64,000 nt of DNA, taken from contig CP102405.1 of NCBI GenBank assembly GCA_024628785.1, positions 1,922,001 through 1,986,000 on the forward strand, in the 5' to 3' direction. Under the pieces are notes generated by a model. That model worked only from the letters and a program-made list of their open reading frames with translations. It had not been told where the DNA came from and ran no database searches. Made by a program: the position numbers and the translations under genes. This DNA comes from Fusobacteria bacterium ZRK30 (GTDB taxonomy: Bacteria > Fusobacteriota > Fusobacteriia > Fusobacteriales > Fusobacteriaceae). Shown here one piece after another: positions 1-7,918 of the stretch; positions within the stretch are counted from its first letter, which is position 1, and the number at the start of each line of letters is the position of its first letter.

Positions 1-811
1 CGCTGACAGTTATTACCTCATTTAAAAATAATGTACCGATTATTGCTGTTGTAGGTATCTCAACCAAACTGATGATACTGGCTTTTACCACAGGAATATA
101 GTTTATTGCTTTTAAAAATAAGAAAAATGCAATTCCTGTAGGTAACAGACCCAATAAAAGAGAGGTAGCTATTATATGGTTGTCGCTGTATTCTGACACT
201 AAATTTCCAAAATCACAGAATGCAAATACCACTATAGCTCCTATACCAAAAGCATATGAAGTTATTACCTCACTGTCATATTTCCCTTCTAATTTTTTAC
301 TGAATATAGGAAACAAACCATAGGTTATCCCTGACAAAATACCAAAACCAATTCCAACTACATCAAAATTTACTTTTTTTATATCTCCGTTAACTATTAC
401 AAATATACATCCGATCAGAGTAACAGCCAGCGAAATTAAATTAAATTTTGTAAGTTTTTCCTTGAAGACAAAGCTTGAAAATATCATTGTAAATAAAGGA
501 CCTGTACAAATCAATAATGTAGCTACTATAGATCCTGATATATTCACAGCGTTATAATAAAATATATTTGTACAGGCCTGGGTTATTACTCCAATAATCA
601 ATATATATACAAACCCTTTTTTATCTATTTTTAACTTTTCTTTCCCTTTTTTGCATAAAAAAATAGCCGTCAATAAAAAACCAAAAAACAACCTATTGAA
701 CGCTATCTCATAGGGGGTTAATCCCAGACTTCCCAAAACTACTCCTAACCCTCCCATTGTTGCCCAAATTACACCTGCTAGTAAGGCAAAAAAACAGCCT
801 TTTCTTTCCAT
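1..811 (-). CDS. EamA/DMT-family transporter (C-terminus cut by window edge)
   Basis: The reading frame opens at an ATG at 811 behind a strong AAAAGGAGGGG ribosome site and runs off the left edge without a stop. The visible ~270 residues alternate hydrophobic helices with short basic loops and begin MERKGCFFALLAGVIWATMG. A GVIWATMGG-type first helix, a Y-N-R-FG loop and a repeated second half (GIGFGILSGITYGLFPIFSK) are typical of the ten-helix drug/metabolite transporter superfamily with two EamA repeats. The substrate cannot be told from sequence. The last one or two helices are missing only because of the window boundary. Confidence 0.85.
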   Translation of the reverse strand, partial: MERKGCFFALLAGVIWATMGGLGVVLGSLGLTPYEIAFNRLFFGFLLTAIFLCKKGKEKLKIDKKGFVYILIIGVITQACTNIFYYNAVNISGSIVATLLICTGPLFTMIFSSFVFKEKLTKFNLISLAVTLIGCIFVIVNGDIKKVNFDVVGIGFGILSGITYGLFPIFSKKLEGKYDSEVITSYAFGIGAIVVFAFCDFGNLVSEYSDNHIIATSLLLGLLPTGIAFFLFLKAINYIPVVKASIISLVEIPTTAIIGTLFLNEVITVS

Positions 812-1239
812 GATTATCCCCTCCTTTTTATACCCGAATAGTACTCCAAAGTTATAAAATAAGCAACCTATTTTTTACTTATTTTTCATCTTTTTTTCGA
901 CCTATTTATAGGGTGAATAATCACTGCTTTTCTACCCTTTATTTTCAATATGACAATGGAGGTTTCTCTTCATTTTTAACAGCTGATATACAATGTTTCC
1001 TATATGAATTTTTAAAATAAAATTACAACTTTTTATTTCTCATAATATATAATCTTTATTTATTTCTCATTTTAATTTTCTTGAGAGGTTCACATTTAAA
1101 ATTGATTCTATTTTTAGATTTAATTTTAGTATTTGTGAAATTTTCATCAGAAGTAAGAGTTTATTCAAATAAATTAGTAAATAAATACTCTTTGGAGTAT
1201 AATCATCTTAAAAACTACATATTCAACAGGGAGTGAGTC
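812..1239. other. Intergenic stretch with divergent promoters, no gene seen
   Basis: This AT-rich gap separates the leftward EamA gene from the rightward EI24 gene. No credible reading frame was found. A TATAAT hexamer at 1198-1203 lies ~37 bp before the EI24 start, but its -35 partner is weak. It overlaps a small hairpin ATACTC/GAGTAT around 1187-1200. Nothing else was recognised. Confidence 0.4.
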
Positions 1240-1977
1240 ATGCTAAAAGAGATTAATTTTACCTTTAACAACTATATGAAAGCATTTAAATTCATAGGCC
1301 AGAACAAACTAAAAAAGTTTTATCTTATTCCGGGAATCATCAACATAATCCTCATAGCTATATTTTATTTCTTGAGCAGATTTATTGGAGGGACTTTGGT
1401 AGAGTTTGCAGGTAAACTTTTAGGAGGAGACCTAAACTCGTTTATTCAGTTTATTTTAAAATTTATTATCTATCTGACAATTTTTGCTATCTATTATCTA
1501 GTTTATAAAACATTGATTTTAATTGTTCTTTCCCCATTTTTAAGTTATATATCAGAAAGAACTGAATCAATTCTTACAGGGAAGGAGTTTAACTTCAGCT
1601 TTAAAGATAATTTATACTTTATCAAAAGAGGTATAGTTGTTACGGTGAAGTCATTTTTAAGGGAATTTGTAATGACCTGTATCATCCTGCTTTTATTCTT
1701 TATTCCCCTTGTAAATACTGCTATCCCGGTATTGTTATTTATGGTACAGTCGTATTACATTGGATTTTCATTTATCGACTATACTCTGGAGCGGCATGAT
1801 TTTGAGACAGGAACAACTATTATTCGTAAAAACTATCTATTTTTCCTGATCAACGGAGGGCTGTTTACAATATTGCTCTTTATTCCCCTCATAGGAGTAT
1901 TTATAGCACCCTTAGCCACAGTAGTTGCTACAACAACGGGAACATTAGAATTGATTGAGGAGAATAAAAAGGGCTGA
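1240..1977 (+). CDS. EI24 / CysZ-like integral membrane protein
   Basis: This is a 245-residue polytopic inner-membrane protein with about five or six hydrophobic segments (roughly residues 28-48, 72-100, 138-170 and 200-235). The N-terminal AFKFIGQNKLKKFYLIPG and the internal LSPFLSYISERTE followed by a long helix match the EI24 family (PF07264), which includes the sulfate permease-associated CysZ. CysZ acts in sulfate uptake, but many family members have no known role, so a sulfate function is not claimed. The start has a GGGAGTGAGTC ribosome site. It stands alone, ending before the hairpin at 2098-2142. Confidence 0.75.
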   Translation: MLKEINFTFNNYMKAFKFIGQNKLKKFYLIPGIINIILIAIFYFLSRFIGGTLVEFAGKLLGGDLNSFIQFILKFIIYLTIFAIYYLVYKTLILIVLSPFLSYISERTESILTGKEFNFSFKDNLYFIKRGIVVTVKSFLREFVMTCIILLLFFIPLVNTAIPVLLFMVQSYYIGFSFIDYTLERHDFETGTTIIRKNYLFFLINGGLFTILLFIPLIGVFIAPLATVVATTTGTLELIEENKKG

Positions 1978-2097
1978 TTTTCTTTCTAAGCCCCCTAAAA
2001 GTTTCTCCTTGTGTTTATACCTCCAGCATCGAAAAACAGTCAATAAGAAAGCTCTATACCTATTAGAAACATTGGGGTAGATAGCTACAAAATGAGA

Positions 2098-2142
2098 AAG
2101 ACTACTGAATGGCCTTTTAGGCCACTCAGTGGTTCTTTTTTA
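2098..2142. terminator. Hairpin terminator between EI24 and DHFR-like genes
   Basis: ACTGAATGGCC pairs with GGCCACTCAGT around a TTTTA loop with one mismatch, followed by GGTTCTTTTTT on the plus strand. The minus strand also ends in T-rich sequence, so it may serve both converging genes. Confidence 0.75.
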
Positions 2143-2180
2143 GGTTAAAATAGAGGTTAAATTACAGTAATTATAAAACT

Positions 2181-2714
2181 TTATTTTGAGAGGATTTTAT
2201 AATGACTCTTTATAAGAAAGTCATCCAGTATTTCTGTCTCAACTTCATCAAATCGAACCGGTTTATCTAATTTTCCAAATAGAGAAATTCCGGCTCCCAG
2301 TAAAATCGGAATACGCGTAATTATCATTTCATCGATCAACCCCTCTTTTAAGAAACTTTGAATTACTTTTCCCCCATCGATATATAAATTAACATATCCT
2401 TTTTTATTTAAGTCAGCAGTAACAGCTTTTATATCCCCTGATATAATTTCAACTTTATCACTTAACTCTTCTGGAACTTCTTTTAATTTACTGCTAAGGA
2501 CAAATACTTTTTTTGTATAGGGCCATTGACCAAATGATAAAACTTTTTCATAGGTATTTCTTCCCATAACAAGAGCGTCAACCCTTTGCATAAAATCATT
2601 AAAACCATAGTCACTGTTAGTGGGATTGGGAAATTCATTAAGCCACTCAAGACCACCATCTTCACTTGCAATATAACCATCCAGTGATGTTGCTATATAA
2701 ATATAATTTGCCAT
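2181..2714 (-). CDS. DHFR-like / RibD C-terminal domain reductase
   Basis: This 177-residue protein belongs to the RibD_C/dihydrofolate-reductase-like fold. It opens with YIYIATSLDGYIA and has EWLNEFP, the nucleotide-binding VMGRNTYE segment, a YIDGGKVIQSFL glycine motif and ITRIPILLGAGISLFG near the end. These are hallmarks of the YwjB/YyaP-type stand-alone reductases. It would bind NAD(P)H, but the physiological substrate is unknown. The start has AGGAGGAGTATTATG. It lies just downstream of, and on the same strand as, the decayed uvrA2-like gene and might have been co-transcribed with it. Confidence 0.8.
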   Translation of the reverse strand: MANYIYIATSLDGYIASEDGGLEWLNEFPNPTNSDYGFNDFMQRVDALVMGRNTYEKVLSFGQWPYTKKVFVLSSKLKEVPEELSDKVEIISGDIKAVTADLNKKGYVNLYIDGGKVIQSFLKEGLIDEMIITRIPILLGAGISLFGKLDKPVRFDEVETEILDDFLIKSHYKILSK

Positions 2715-2782
2715 AATACTCCTCCTTTATCTTTTTATTATTATTAAAATTTTAAATTAACTCTTTTTATTATAAAACTTTT

Positions 2783-3221
2783 CTAAATTTTATCTATTGC
2801 TTTTCGAATAAATTTCATTGTATGACTTATTTGATTATTAAGAATTCTTAAAGGATTTCCTCTATTTACCAGCTTCTTAAATAGTTGAATCAATTTATCT
2901 GAATCACTTGGATGAAGTCCAGTTACTCAATTCTTCCAGAGTAAAAGCCGAAACTTCAACAATGTTTTTTCCATTAACTTTAATATTCCTTGTACCTTTA
3001 TTTAGTCTTGAACTATTACAGTCAAGACATATTTTTTTACAAAACAAGGTTCAATATTTTTATTTTTAGTTCCTTTTCTAAGGCTCTCTGCTGATTTTTT
3101 CCTTAAAAATGAAAAAATACCTTCAAAATAACCATCACTAACTTTTTTAGACTTTACTATGTCAAGATACATTTTTTAAGTTATGTTCTCGAGCTCCATA
3201 TATTTTGATATATTCGTACAT
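2783..3221 (-). pseudogene. Decayed uvrA2-like excinuclease ATPase
   Basis: Reading leftward from an ATG at 3221 with an AGGAGG site gives YIKIYGAREHNLKNVS, the invariant start of UvrA-family ABC ATPases, then a stop. In shifted frames there follow a zinc-finger-like C-L-D-C with RLNKGTRNIKVNGKNI, then TGLHPSDSDKLIQLFKKLVN. The last is the UvrA TGLHPSD signature region next to Walker B. These pieces sit in the correct order but are separated by frameshifts and very large internal deletions: a UvrA is over 750 residues and this remnant is ~145 codons. UvrA2-type proteins are associated with drug or DNA-damage resistance; this copy cannot function. Confidence 0.8.
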
Positions 3222-3258
3222 TATTACCTCCTTACTTTACATTTTTATTATATTTGAT

Positions 3259-3289
3259 ATAATAAACTATAAAGTAACTTTATAGTCAA
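3259..3289 (-). promoter_or_regulatory. MerR-type promoter/operator for the uvrA2-like relic
   Basis: A perfect inverted repeat, ACTATAAAGT-A-ACTTTATAGT, spans 3266-3286. On the minus strand TTGACT (3289-3284) and TATTAT (3264-3259) are separated by exactly 19 bp, with the palindrome between and overlapping them. The over-long 19-bp spacer with a dyad in it is the standard target of MerR-family activators. The merR gene starts 14 bp away, divergently, so this is most likely its own target. Confidence 0.75.
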
Positions 3290-3299
3290 GGAGGTTTTT

Positions 3300-4124
3300 A
3301 TGAAAAATAAAATTTTAATCAGTGAAATGGCTAAAAAATATAATGTGTCAAGACCGACGCTTATTTATTATGACAACATCGGCTTACTCTCTCCACGTCA
3401 CGATGATGCCACCGGATATAGGTATTATTCCCTTGGTGATATGGAAAAACTTGAAATGATCCTCACACTGAAAGAAACTGGTCTGCCTCTTAAAATCATT
3501 AAAACTTTTATGGAAAATCCATCCCATAAAGAAAGTATAGTGTTATTGAAAAATCAAAGAGAAATAATTCAAAAAAAAATCCTTGAGTTCCAAAAACTGG
3601 AAATTCTTCTCGATAAAAGAATTCATAATTTTGAACAATATGAAAAAGTTAAATTCTATGAAGGGATACAATTAAACTATTATGAAGCTATGACTTTTTA
3701 CGCTGAGCCACTGAACTACTTAGAAAATGCCCCACTAGAATCAGCTGCAAAATTATTAAAGTCAAAGCTGGATCGTTTACCAGTAAGTTATGGATCTATC
3801 ATAAGTAAATATGGTCTTTGTTTGTCTACAGATTCTTTATACAATGAGGATTATGAAAACTACTCTTATGTATTTGATTATTTGAGCGATTCTGTAGATG
3901 ATGTAAAAAAACTTACTTCTCCTTCTGGATATTATGTATGTTCACTTCATCAAGGGCTGATTACTAAAACTGGCGATACTATAAAAAAAATCATAAATTA
4001 TATCGATACCCATCAATATAGTATTAATGACAATTGTTATATTATTCCATTAATTGACTCATGGGCTACTTCTTGTGAAGATGAATATGTGAGTGAAATT
4101 CTAATCCCGGTTATATTTAATTAA
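3300..4124 (+). CDS. MerR-family regulator with C-terminal effector-binding domain
   Basis: The 274-residue protein begins with a MerR winged helix (ISEMAKKYNVSRPTLIYYDNIGLLSP..GYRYYSLGDMEKLEMIL, residues ~7-55). A coiled-coil dimerisation helix follows at ~75-115 (KNQREIIQKKILEFQKLEILLDKRI), then a ~150-residue C-terminal domain resembling the GyrI/BmrR effector pocket. Regulators of this architecture sense drugs or small molecules and untwist 19-bp-spacer promoters. It is divergent from the uvrA2-like pseudogene and overlaps its operator, so it probably regulated that gene and itself. With the target decayed, its present role is unclear. AAGGAGG precedes the start. Confidence 0.85.
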   Translation: MKNKILISEMAKKYNVSRPTLIYYDNIGLLSPRHDDATGYRYYSLGDMEKLEMILTLKETGLPLKIIKTFMENPSHKESIVLLKNQREIIQKKILEFQKLEILLDKRIHNFEQYEKVKFYEGIQLNYYEAMTFYAEPLNYLENAPLESAAKLLKSKLDRLPVSYGSIISKYGLCLSTDSLYNEDYENYSYVFDYLSDSVDDVKKLTSPSGYYVCSLHQGLITKTGDTIKKIINYIDTHQYSINDNCYIIPLIDSWATSCEDEYVSEILIPVIFN

Positions 4125-4198
4125 TAATAAAAAATACAAAATTCTTATTAGTCTGCCATTAGAATTTATTTATTTAGCCCTAAACTTATAAATTAGAA

Positions 4199-4234
4199 AA
4201 AAGAGCTAAGTATTTAAAACGCTTAGTTCTTTAC
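4199..4234 (+). terminator. Terminator after merR
   Basis: AAAGAGCTAAG pairs with CTTAGTTCTTT (one mismatch) around TATTTAAAACG, ending in T-rich sequence, ~75 bp after the merR stop. Confidence 0.7.
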
Positions 4235-4396
4235 TGTATTAAAACTACAAGTTTTGCAGTCGTTGATTTATTGGTGGAAGTGAGGGATACTGAACCCTTA
4301 TCTATAAATATTTGTACTCTTAAAAACCAACCCATAGAAGATAAAATCCCCTCACAGCTTCAAAATCAATTTATGGTATAATAAATCTATAAAATA

Positions 4397-4416
4397 GCAA
4401 CGTGACGTTGCATCCA
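4397..4416 (+). repeat. Palindromic repeat, copy A
   Basis: GCAACGTGACGTTGCATCCA. The first 15 bp are a perfect odd-length palindrome (GCAACGT-G-ACGTTGC) followed by an invariant ATCCA. This copy lies just downstream of a TATAAT box (4376-4381) and upstream of the glycosyltransferase start at 4450. Three further copies are at 6219, 18015 (inverted) and 48896. Confidence 0.9.
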
Positions 4417-4449
4417 AAAATCAAAAAAGTAAATTCAAGGAGGAATTTA

Positions 4450-6243
4450 ATGAATATATTGATGGCATTATCTCAGTTAGAAGTTACAGGAGCTGAAGTA
4501 TATGCAGTTGAAATAGGAGAAAAATTAATAGATAGGGGACATAATTTATATTTTGTTTCCGATACACTGACGAAGAAAAACAGGGGTAAGTATATCCCCC
4601 TTGCATTCAACAAGAGAAATATCTTTCAAAGATTTAATCAGATAATAAAATTAGTAAAAATCATAAAGCAAAATAAAATAGATGTGGTTCACGCCCACTC
4701 CCGTGCCTCGGCCTGGAGTACGAAGATAGCCTGTAAACTTACAAAGACTCCCTTTGTAACTACTGTTCATGGGATGCAGCATGTTTCCAAACACAGAAAA
4801 AGAAAGCAGCCCATTGGATGCGGGTATGCTGTCTGTGAAAATATCCAAAGAGACCTCATAGAAACCTTTGATGTAGACCCTGCTGCAATTAAAGTTCTCA
4901 GGAACGGGATAGATTTAACTAAATTTAAAGTTTCAACTCCTCCCAATAACTCCAAAAAAGTGATCTCTATCATTGGGCGTTTATCAGGCCCTAAAGCAGA
5001 TATAACCTATAACCTGTTGGCTAACTCCATTGATTTGGATAGATATACTGTAAATATAATCGGTGGGAAAGATATCCCTGAAAGATTTAATAGTTTTAAA
5101 AACAAAATAAATTTTACAGGGTATATCGATAACGTCTATGAGTTCATGGCTGCTTCCGACCTGGTTATAGGAGCCGGAAGGGTAGCTATGGAAAGCTTAC
5201 TCATGGGTAGACCTACTTTAGCCATTGGAGAAGCCAAAGAGATTGGTATTATAGATGCCGATACAGTATCTATGGCTTTAGCTTCTAATTTTGGAGATGT
5301 AGGAGACAGAACTTCCCATAATTTTGACTGGGATTTTATTAAGTCTGAGATAGATCACGGTGTAGAATTAAATCAGACTCCTACAGAAGTAATAGACATC
5401 ATCGCAGAAAACTTCAATATTCATAAGATTGTGGATACGTTAGAAAAAACATACCAGATGGAATGGGTAGGGATAAAAAAATATGATATTCCTGTGATCA
5501 TGTACCATAGAGTGATCCAAGATATAGATACAGAATCTGGAAAACATGGTACCTATGTGACCATCGATCAGTTCAGGGATCATATGACTATCTTAAAGAA
5601 GGGAAACTATATCCCTATTACTTTTAGTGACCTAGCTAGTATTCCCATCCACCAAAGGTTTGAAAAAAAATATATCATGCTGACTTTTGATGACGGTTAT
5701 GTAGATAACTATACCTATGCATTTCCTATTTTAAAGGAATTCGGTTTCAAAGCTGTTATCTACCTGGTTTCTGACAGAACCTATAATAAATGGGATGTGG
5801 ATCTAACCGATGAAAAAACCTTTAAAATGATGAATCTCCCTATGTTGGAGGAGATGAGAGACAGCGGTCTCATTGAATTTGGAGGACATACTCTCAGCCA
5901 TCCCAGACTGTCTCAATTGAGTAACATGGAGATGAAAGATGAGATATTTAAAGATAAGGAGATTACCGAGAAGAAATTAAATATCAAACTGAACTCCTTT
6001 GCATACCCCTATGGTGACCTGGATGAGAGGGCTAAAAGATTAGTCAGCGAAGCTGGATACCCTTACGCTGTAGCTACTGACTCTGGTTCATACTGTCTCA
6101 GCGACGACCTCTTTGAGATCAGGAGGATAGGGATCTTTCCTACTGTTACAAATTTTGGATATAAAAGGAAGATCAACGGAAACTATAATTTTATCAAGAT
6201 AAAGAGGGAAAATAAAAAGCAACGTGACGTTGCATCCAGTTAA
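4450..6243 (+). CDS. Glycosyltransferase family 4-like / polysaccharide deacetylase fusion
   Basis: I place the start at the ATG at 4450 (AAGGAGGAATTTA upstream). The longer frame from 4402 would translate repeat copy A. Residues ~1-350 are a GT-B glycosyltransferase: an early LSQLEVTGAEVYAVEIGEKL, DVVHAHSRASAW, FVTTVHGMQH, LRNGIDL and the donor-site stretch ASDLVIGAGRVAMESLLMGRPTLAIGE. Residues ~360-580 are a NodB-type polysaccharide deacetylase: PVIMYHRV, TFDDGY with the catalytic and metal-binding Asp pair, H-T-L-S-H-P zinc motif and FAYPYG. There is no signal peptide, so both activities would be cytoplasmic unless attached to the membrane face. This fits synthesis of a surface glycan whose N-acetyl sugar is added and then deacetylated. 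The last residues (QRDVASS) are encoded by repeat copy B. Confidence 0.85.
   Translation: MNILMALSQLEVTGAEVYAVEIGEKLIDRGHNLYFVSDTLTKKNRGKYIPLAFNKRNIFQRFNQIIKLVKIIKQNKIDVVHAHSRASAWSTKIACKLTKTPFVTTVHGMQHVSKHRKRKQPIGCGYAVCENIQRDLIETFDVDPAAIKVLRNGIDLTKFKVSTPPNNSKKVISIIGRLSGPKADITYNLLANSIDLDRYTVNIIGGKDIPERFNSFKNKINFTGYIDNVYEFMAASDLVIGAGRVAMESLLMGRPTLAIGEAKEIGIIDADTVSMALASNFGDVGDRTSHNFDWDFIKSEIDHGVELNQTPTEVIDIIAENFNIHKIVDTLEKTYQMEWVGIKKYDIPVIMYHRVIQDIDTESGKHGTYVTIDQFRDHMTILKKGNYIPITFSDLASIPIHQRFEKKYIMLTFDDGYVDNYTYAFPILKEFGFKAVIYLVSDRTYNKWDVDLTDEKTFKMMNLPMLEEMRDSGLIEFGGHTLSHPRLSQLSNMEMKDEIFKDKEITEKKLNIKLNSFAYPYGDLDERAKRLVSEAGYPYAVATDSGSYCLSDDLFEIRRIGIFPTVTNFGYKRKINGNYNFIKIKRENKKQRDVASS
6219..6238 (+). 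repeat. Palindromic repeat, copy B
   Basis: Identical 20 bp to copy A in the same orientation, placed at the extreme 3' end of the fusion gene and read as codons there (Q-R-D-V-A-S). Copies A and B form direct repeats around the whole gene. Confidence 0.9.
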
Positions 6244-6393
6244 TAATAATCAAAATTTTTATAATTTTCTAAATAATAAAAAATGTCTTAAATACTAAAC
6301 AAATATTAAAACAAAAATTATCCCCGCACTATTGACATATGCTGAATTTTGAAAGATACTTTTAGTAGATATATTTATAAGGGGGTAAGGTTT

Positions 6394-6960
6394 TTGATTG
6401 ATAAATTAATTAGAGAGACGAGATCTTTTAGGAGTTTTGAAAAGGTAAAAATCAGTAAAAAAGAGTTAGAAGAAGTTATTGAAATAGCCAGATATTCTAG
6501 TTCTGCTAGAAATGCACAATGTATAAGATATGTCTTAATCTCAAATGAGGAAATTTGCAGTCAAATATTTCCGCATACTAAGTGGGCCGGATTTATAAAT
6601 TGGAATCCTACTAAAGAGGAATCTCCGACAGCTTATATCCTGATGTTAAATGAAAAAAAAATAGGTGTTACTGAAACCATGTTTAATTTTGATATGGGAA
6701 TTGCCAGCCAAAATATCATGTTGAAGTTGAGAGATATGAAGTATGGTGGCTGCCTTCTCGGTGCCTATAATAAACCTGTGATAAAAGATCTTTTGGAGAT
6801 TTCAGATGACTATGATTTAGGTATCTTGATTGCCATCGGTAAACCCAAAGAAAGTGTAGAGATCATAGATACCACTTCTGATACCAGGTATTTCAGGTCC
6901 AATGATATCCACTATGTTCCAAAGTTAAGAAAAGCAGATCTAATTATAAAAAACATATAA
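6394..6960 (+). CDS. Nitroreductase-family FMN flavoprotein
   Basis: The likely start is a TTG at 6394 with AAGGGGGTAAGG just upstream; a longer frame from 6349 lacks a ribosome site. The ~188-residue product has the family features: R-x-x-RSF near the N-terminus, IARYSSSARNAQCIRYVLIS with the FMN-contacting S-R-N-A-Q, a central MGIASQNIMLKLRDMKYGGCLLG helix and AIGKP toward the end. Such enzymes reduce nitroaromatics, quinones or similar electron acceptors with NAD(P)H. The substrate is unknown. It stands alone and ends at a strong terminator. Confidence 0.85.
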   Translation: MIDKLIRETRSFRSFEKVKISKKELEEVIEIARYSSSARNAQCIRYVLISNEEICSQIFPHTKWAGFINWNPTKEESPTAYILMLNEKKIGVTETMFNFDMGIASQNIMLKLRDMKYGGCLLGAYNKPVIKDLLEISDDYDLGILIAIGKPKESVEIIDTTSDTRYFRSNDIHYVPKLRKADLIIKNI

Positions 6961-6965
6961 TATTC

Positions 6966-7000
6966 AAAAAGCCATCAAATAACTTTGACGGCTTTTTTTT
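6966..7000. terminator. Bidirectional terminator
   Basis: AAAAAGCCATCAAA pairs with TTTGACGGCTTTTT with one mismatch around TAAC, flanked by A-run and T-run. It separates the converging nitroreductase and DUF305 genes. Confidence 0.85.
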
Positions 7001-7014
7001 ACAGATTAAATCTT

Positions 7015-7761
7015 TTACATCTGTCTGTTTTTTAACAGCCTTTCCATAATCTCAATTTCCTTATTCTGAGTGATTACTATATGTTTATTCATCTCCAATA
7101 AGCTGGTATTTTTTCCAACCCTCAAATATGCTTCCGCCATCTTTACTGCACCTCTATGATGCACTATCATATTGGATAAAAACAGTGATTCTGCTTCCTC
7201 ATTATTTAAATTACTTTCAGGTATAACCATCCCTGCCATCATTTCATCCATTAACTTCACCATTAGTTTTTCGAAATCTTTGACTTCATTGTCAATCAGC
7301 CTTTTAGAAGACAATAACTCCTGCATCTCCTTTACTTCCCTTACCTGTGAAGTAACTATCCCTTCACACAGGGTCTTTAATTCTTCATCTTTAGTAATAG
7401 GAATTATTCCCTGAGCTGTTATTATTGCTCCCTCATGGTGGGGTATCATATAATTCATAAAAATATTTCCCGCATTTTTAGTGATGTATTTAGAATTATC
7501 TGACATCATGACCCTGTGCCCATAAACTTCATAGTCCTTATAATTATCTAATTCTAAATTTAAAAATTCTTCCACAGGTGTGAATACATCTACAGAAGCT
7601 ACCTCTCCATGCATATGGGTGTCCACCTTCATATGACTTTCAGTCTCCATATGAGTCTGCCCATCCATATGGCTGTCCGTAGGTTTATTCAAATTACTGC
7701 ATCCAACCAACAAAATTGCCGTTATCAGTAATGAAATTTTTCCGATATTCATCTTTTTCAT
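7015..7761 (-). CDS. DUF305 lipoprotein with His/Met-rich N-terminus
   Basis: The N-terminus is a lipoprotein signal ending in LLVGC (Cys21), so the protein should be anchored to a membrane facing the periplasm or outside. Residues ~30-54 are a His/Met repeat (SHMDGQTHM, ESHMKVDTHMH). Two DUF305 half-domains follow, each with the family's metal-like signature: MIPHHEGAI near residue 130 and MIVHHRGAVKMA near residue 205. DUF305 proteins are ferritin-like four-helix bundles often linked to copper or other metals. The extra His-Met ladder resembles periplasmic copper-binding peptides. A role in copper binding is an inference. Single-gene unit. Confidence 0.85.
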   Translation of the reverse strand: MKKMNIGKISLLITAILLVGCSNLNKPTDSHMDGQTHMETESHMKVDTHMHGEVASVDVFTPVEEFLNLELDNYKDYEVYGHRVMMSDNSKYITKNAGNIFMNYMIPHHEGAIITAQGIIPITKDEELKTLCEGIVTSQVREVKEMQELLSSKRLIDNEVKDFEKLMVKLMDEMMAGMVIPESNLNNEEAESLFLSNMIVHHRGAVKMAEAYLRVGKNTSLLEMNKHIVITQNKEIEIMERLLKNRQM

Positions 7762-7918
7762 ATTTCCCTCCCTTGGGTTTTTTTATATTTATACCTGTAA
7801 ATATAAAAATTTCCTAGTCCTTTATTTATATTTTTTTAAGAGGATTCCACTATTTCAATCTGTATAACACTTATATAGCAAGTTTCTCAACCTATCTTTA
7901 ACTTTTGGAGGGCATTTT

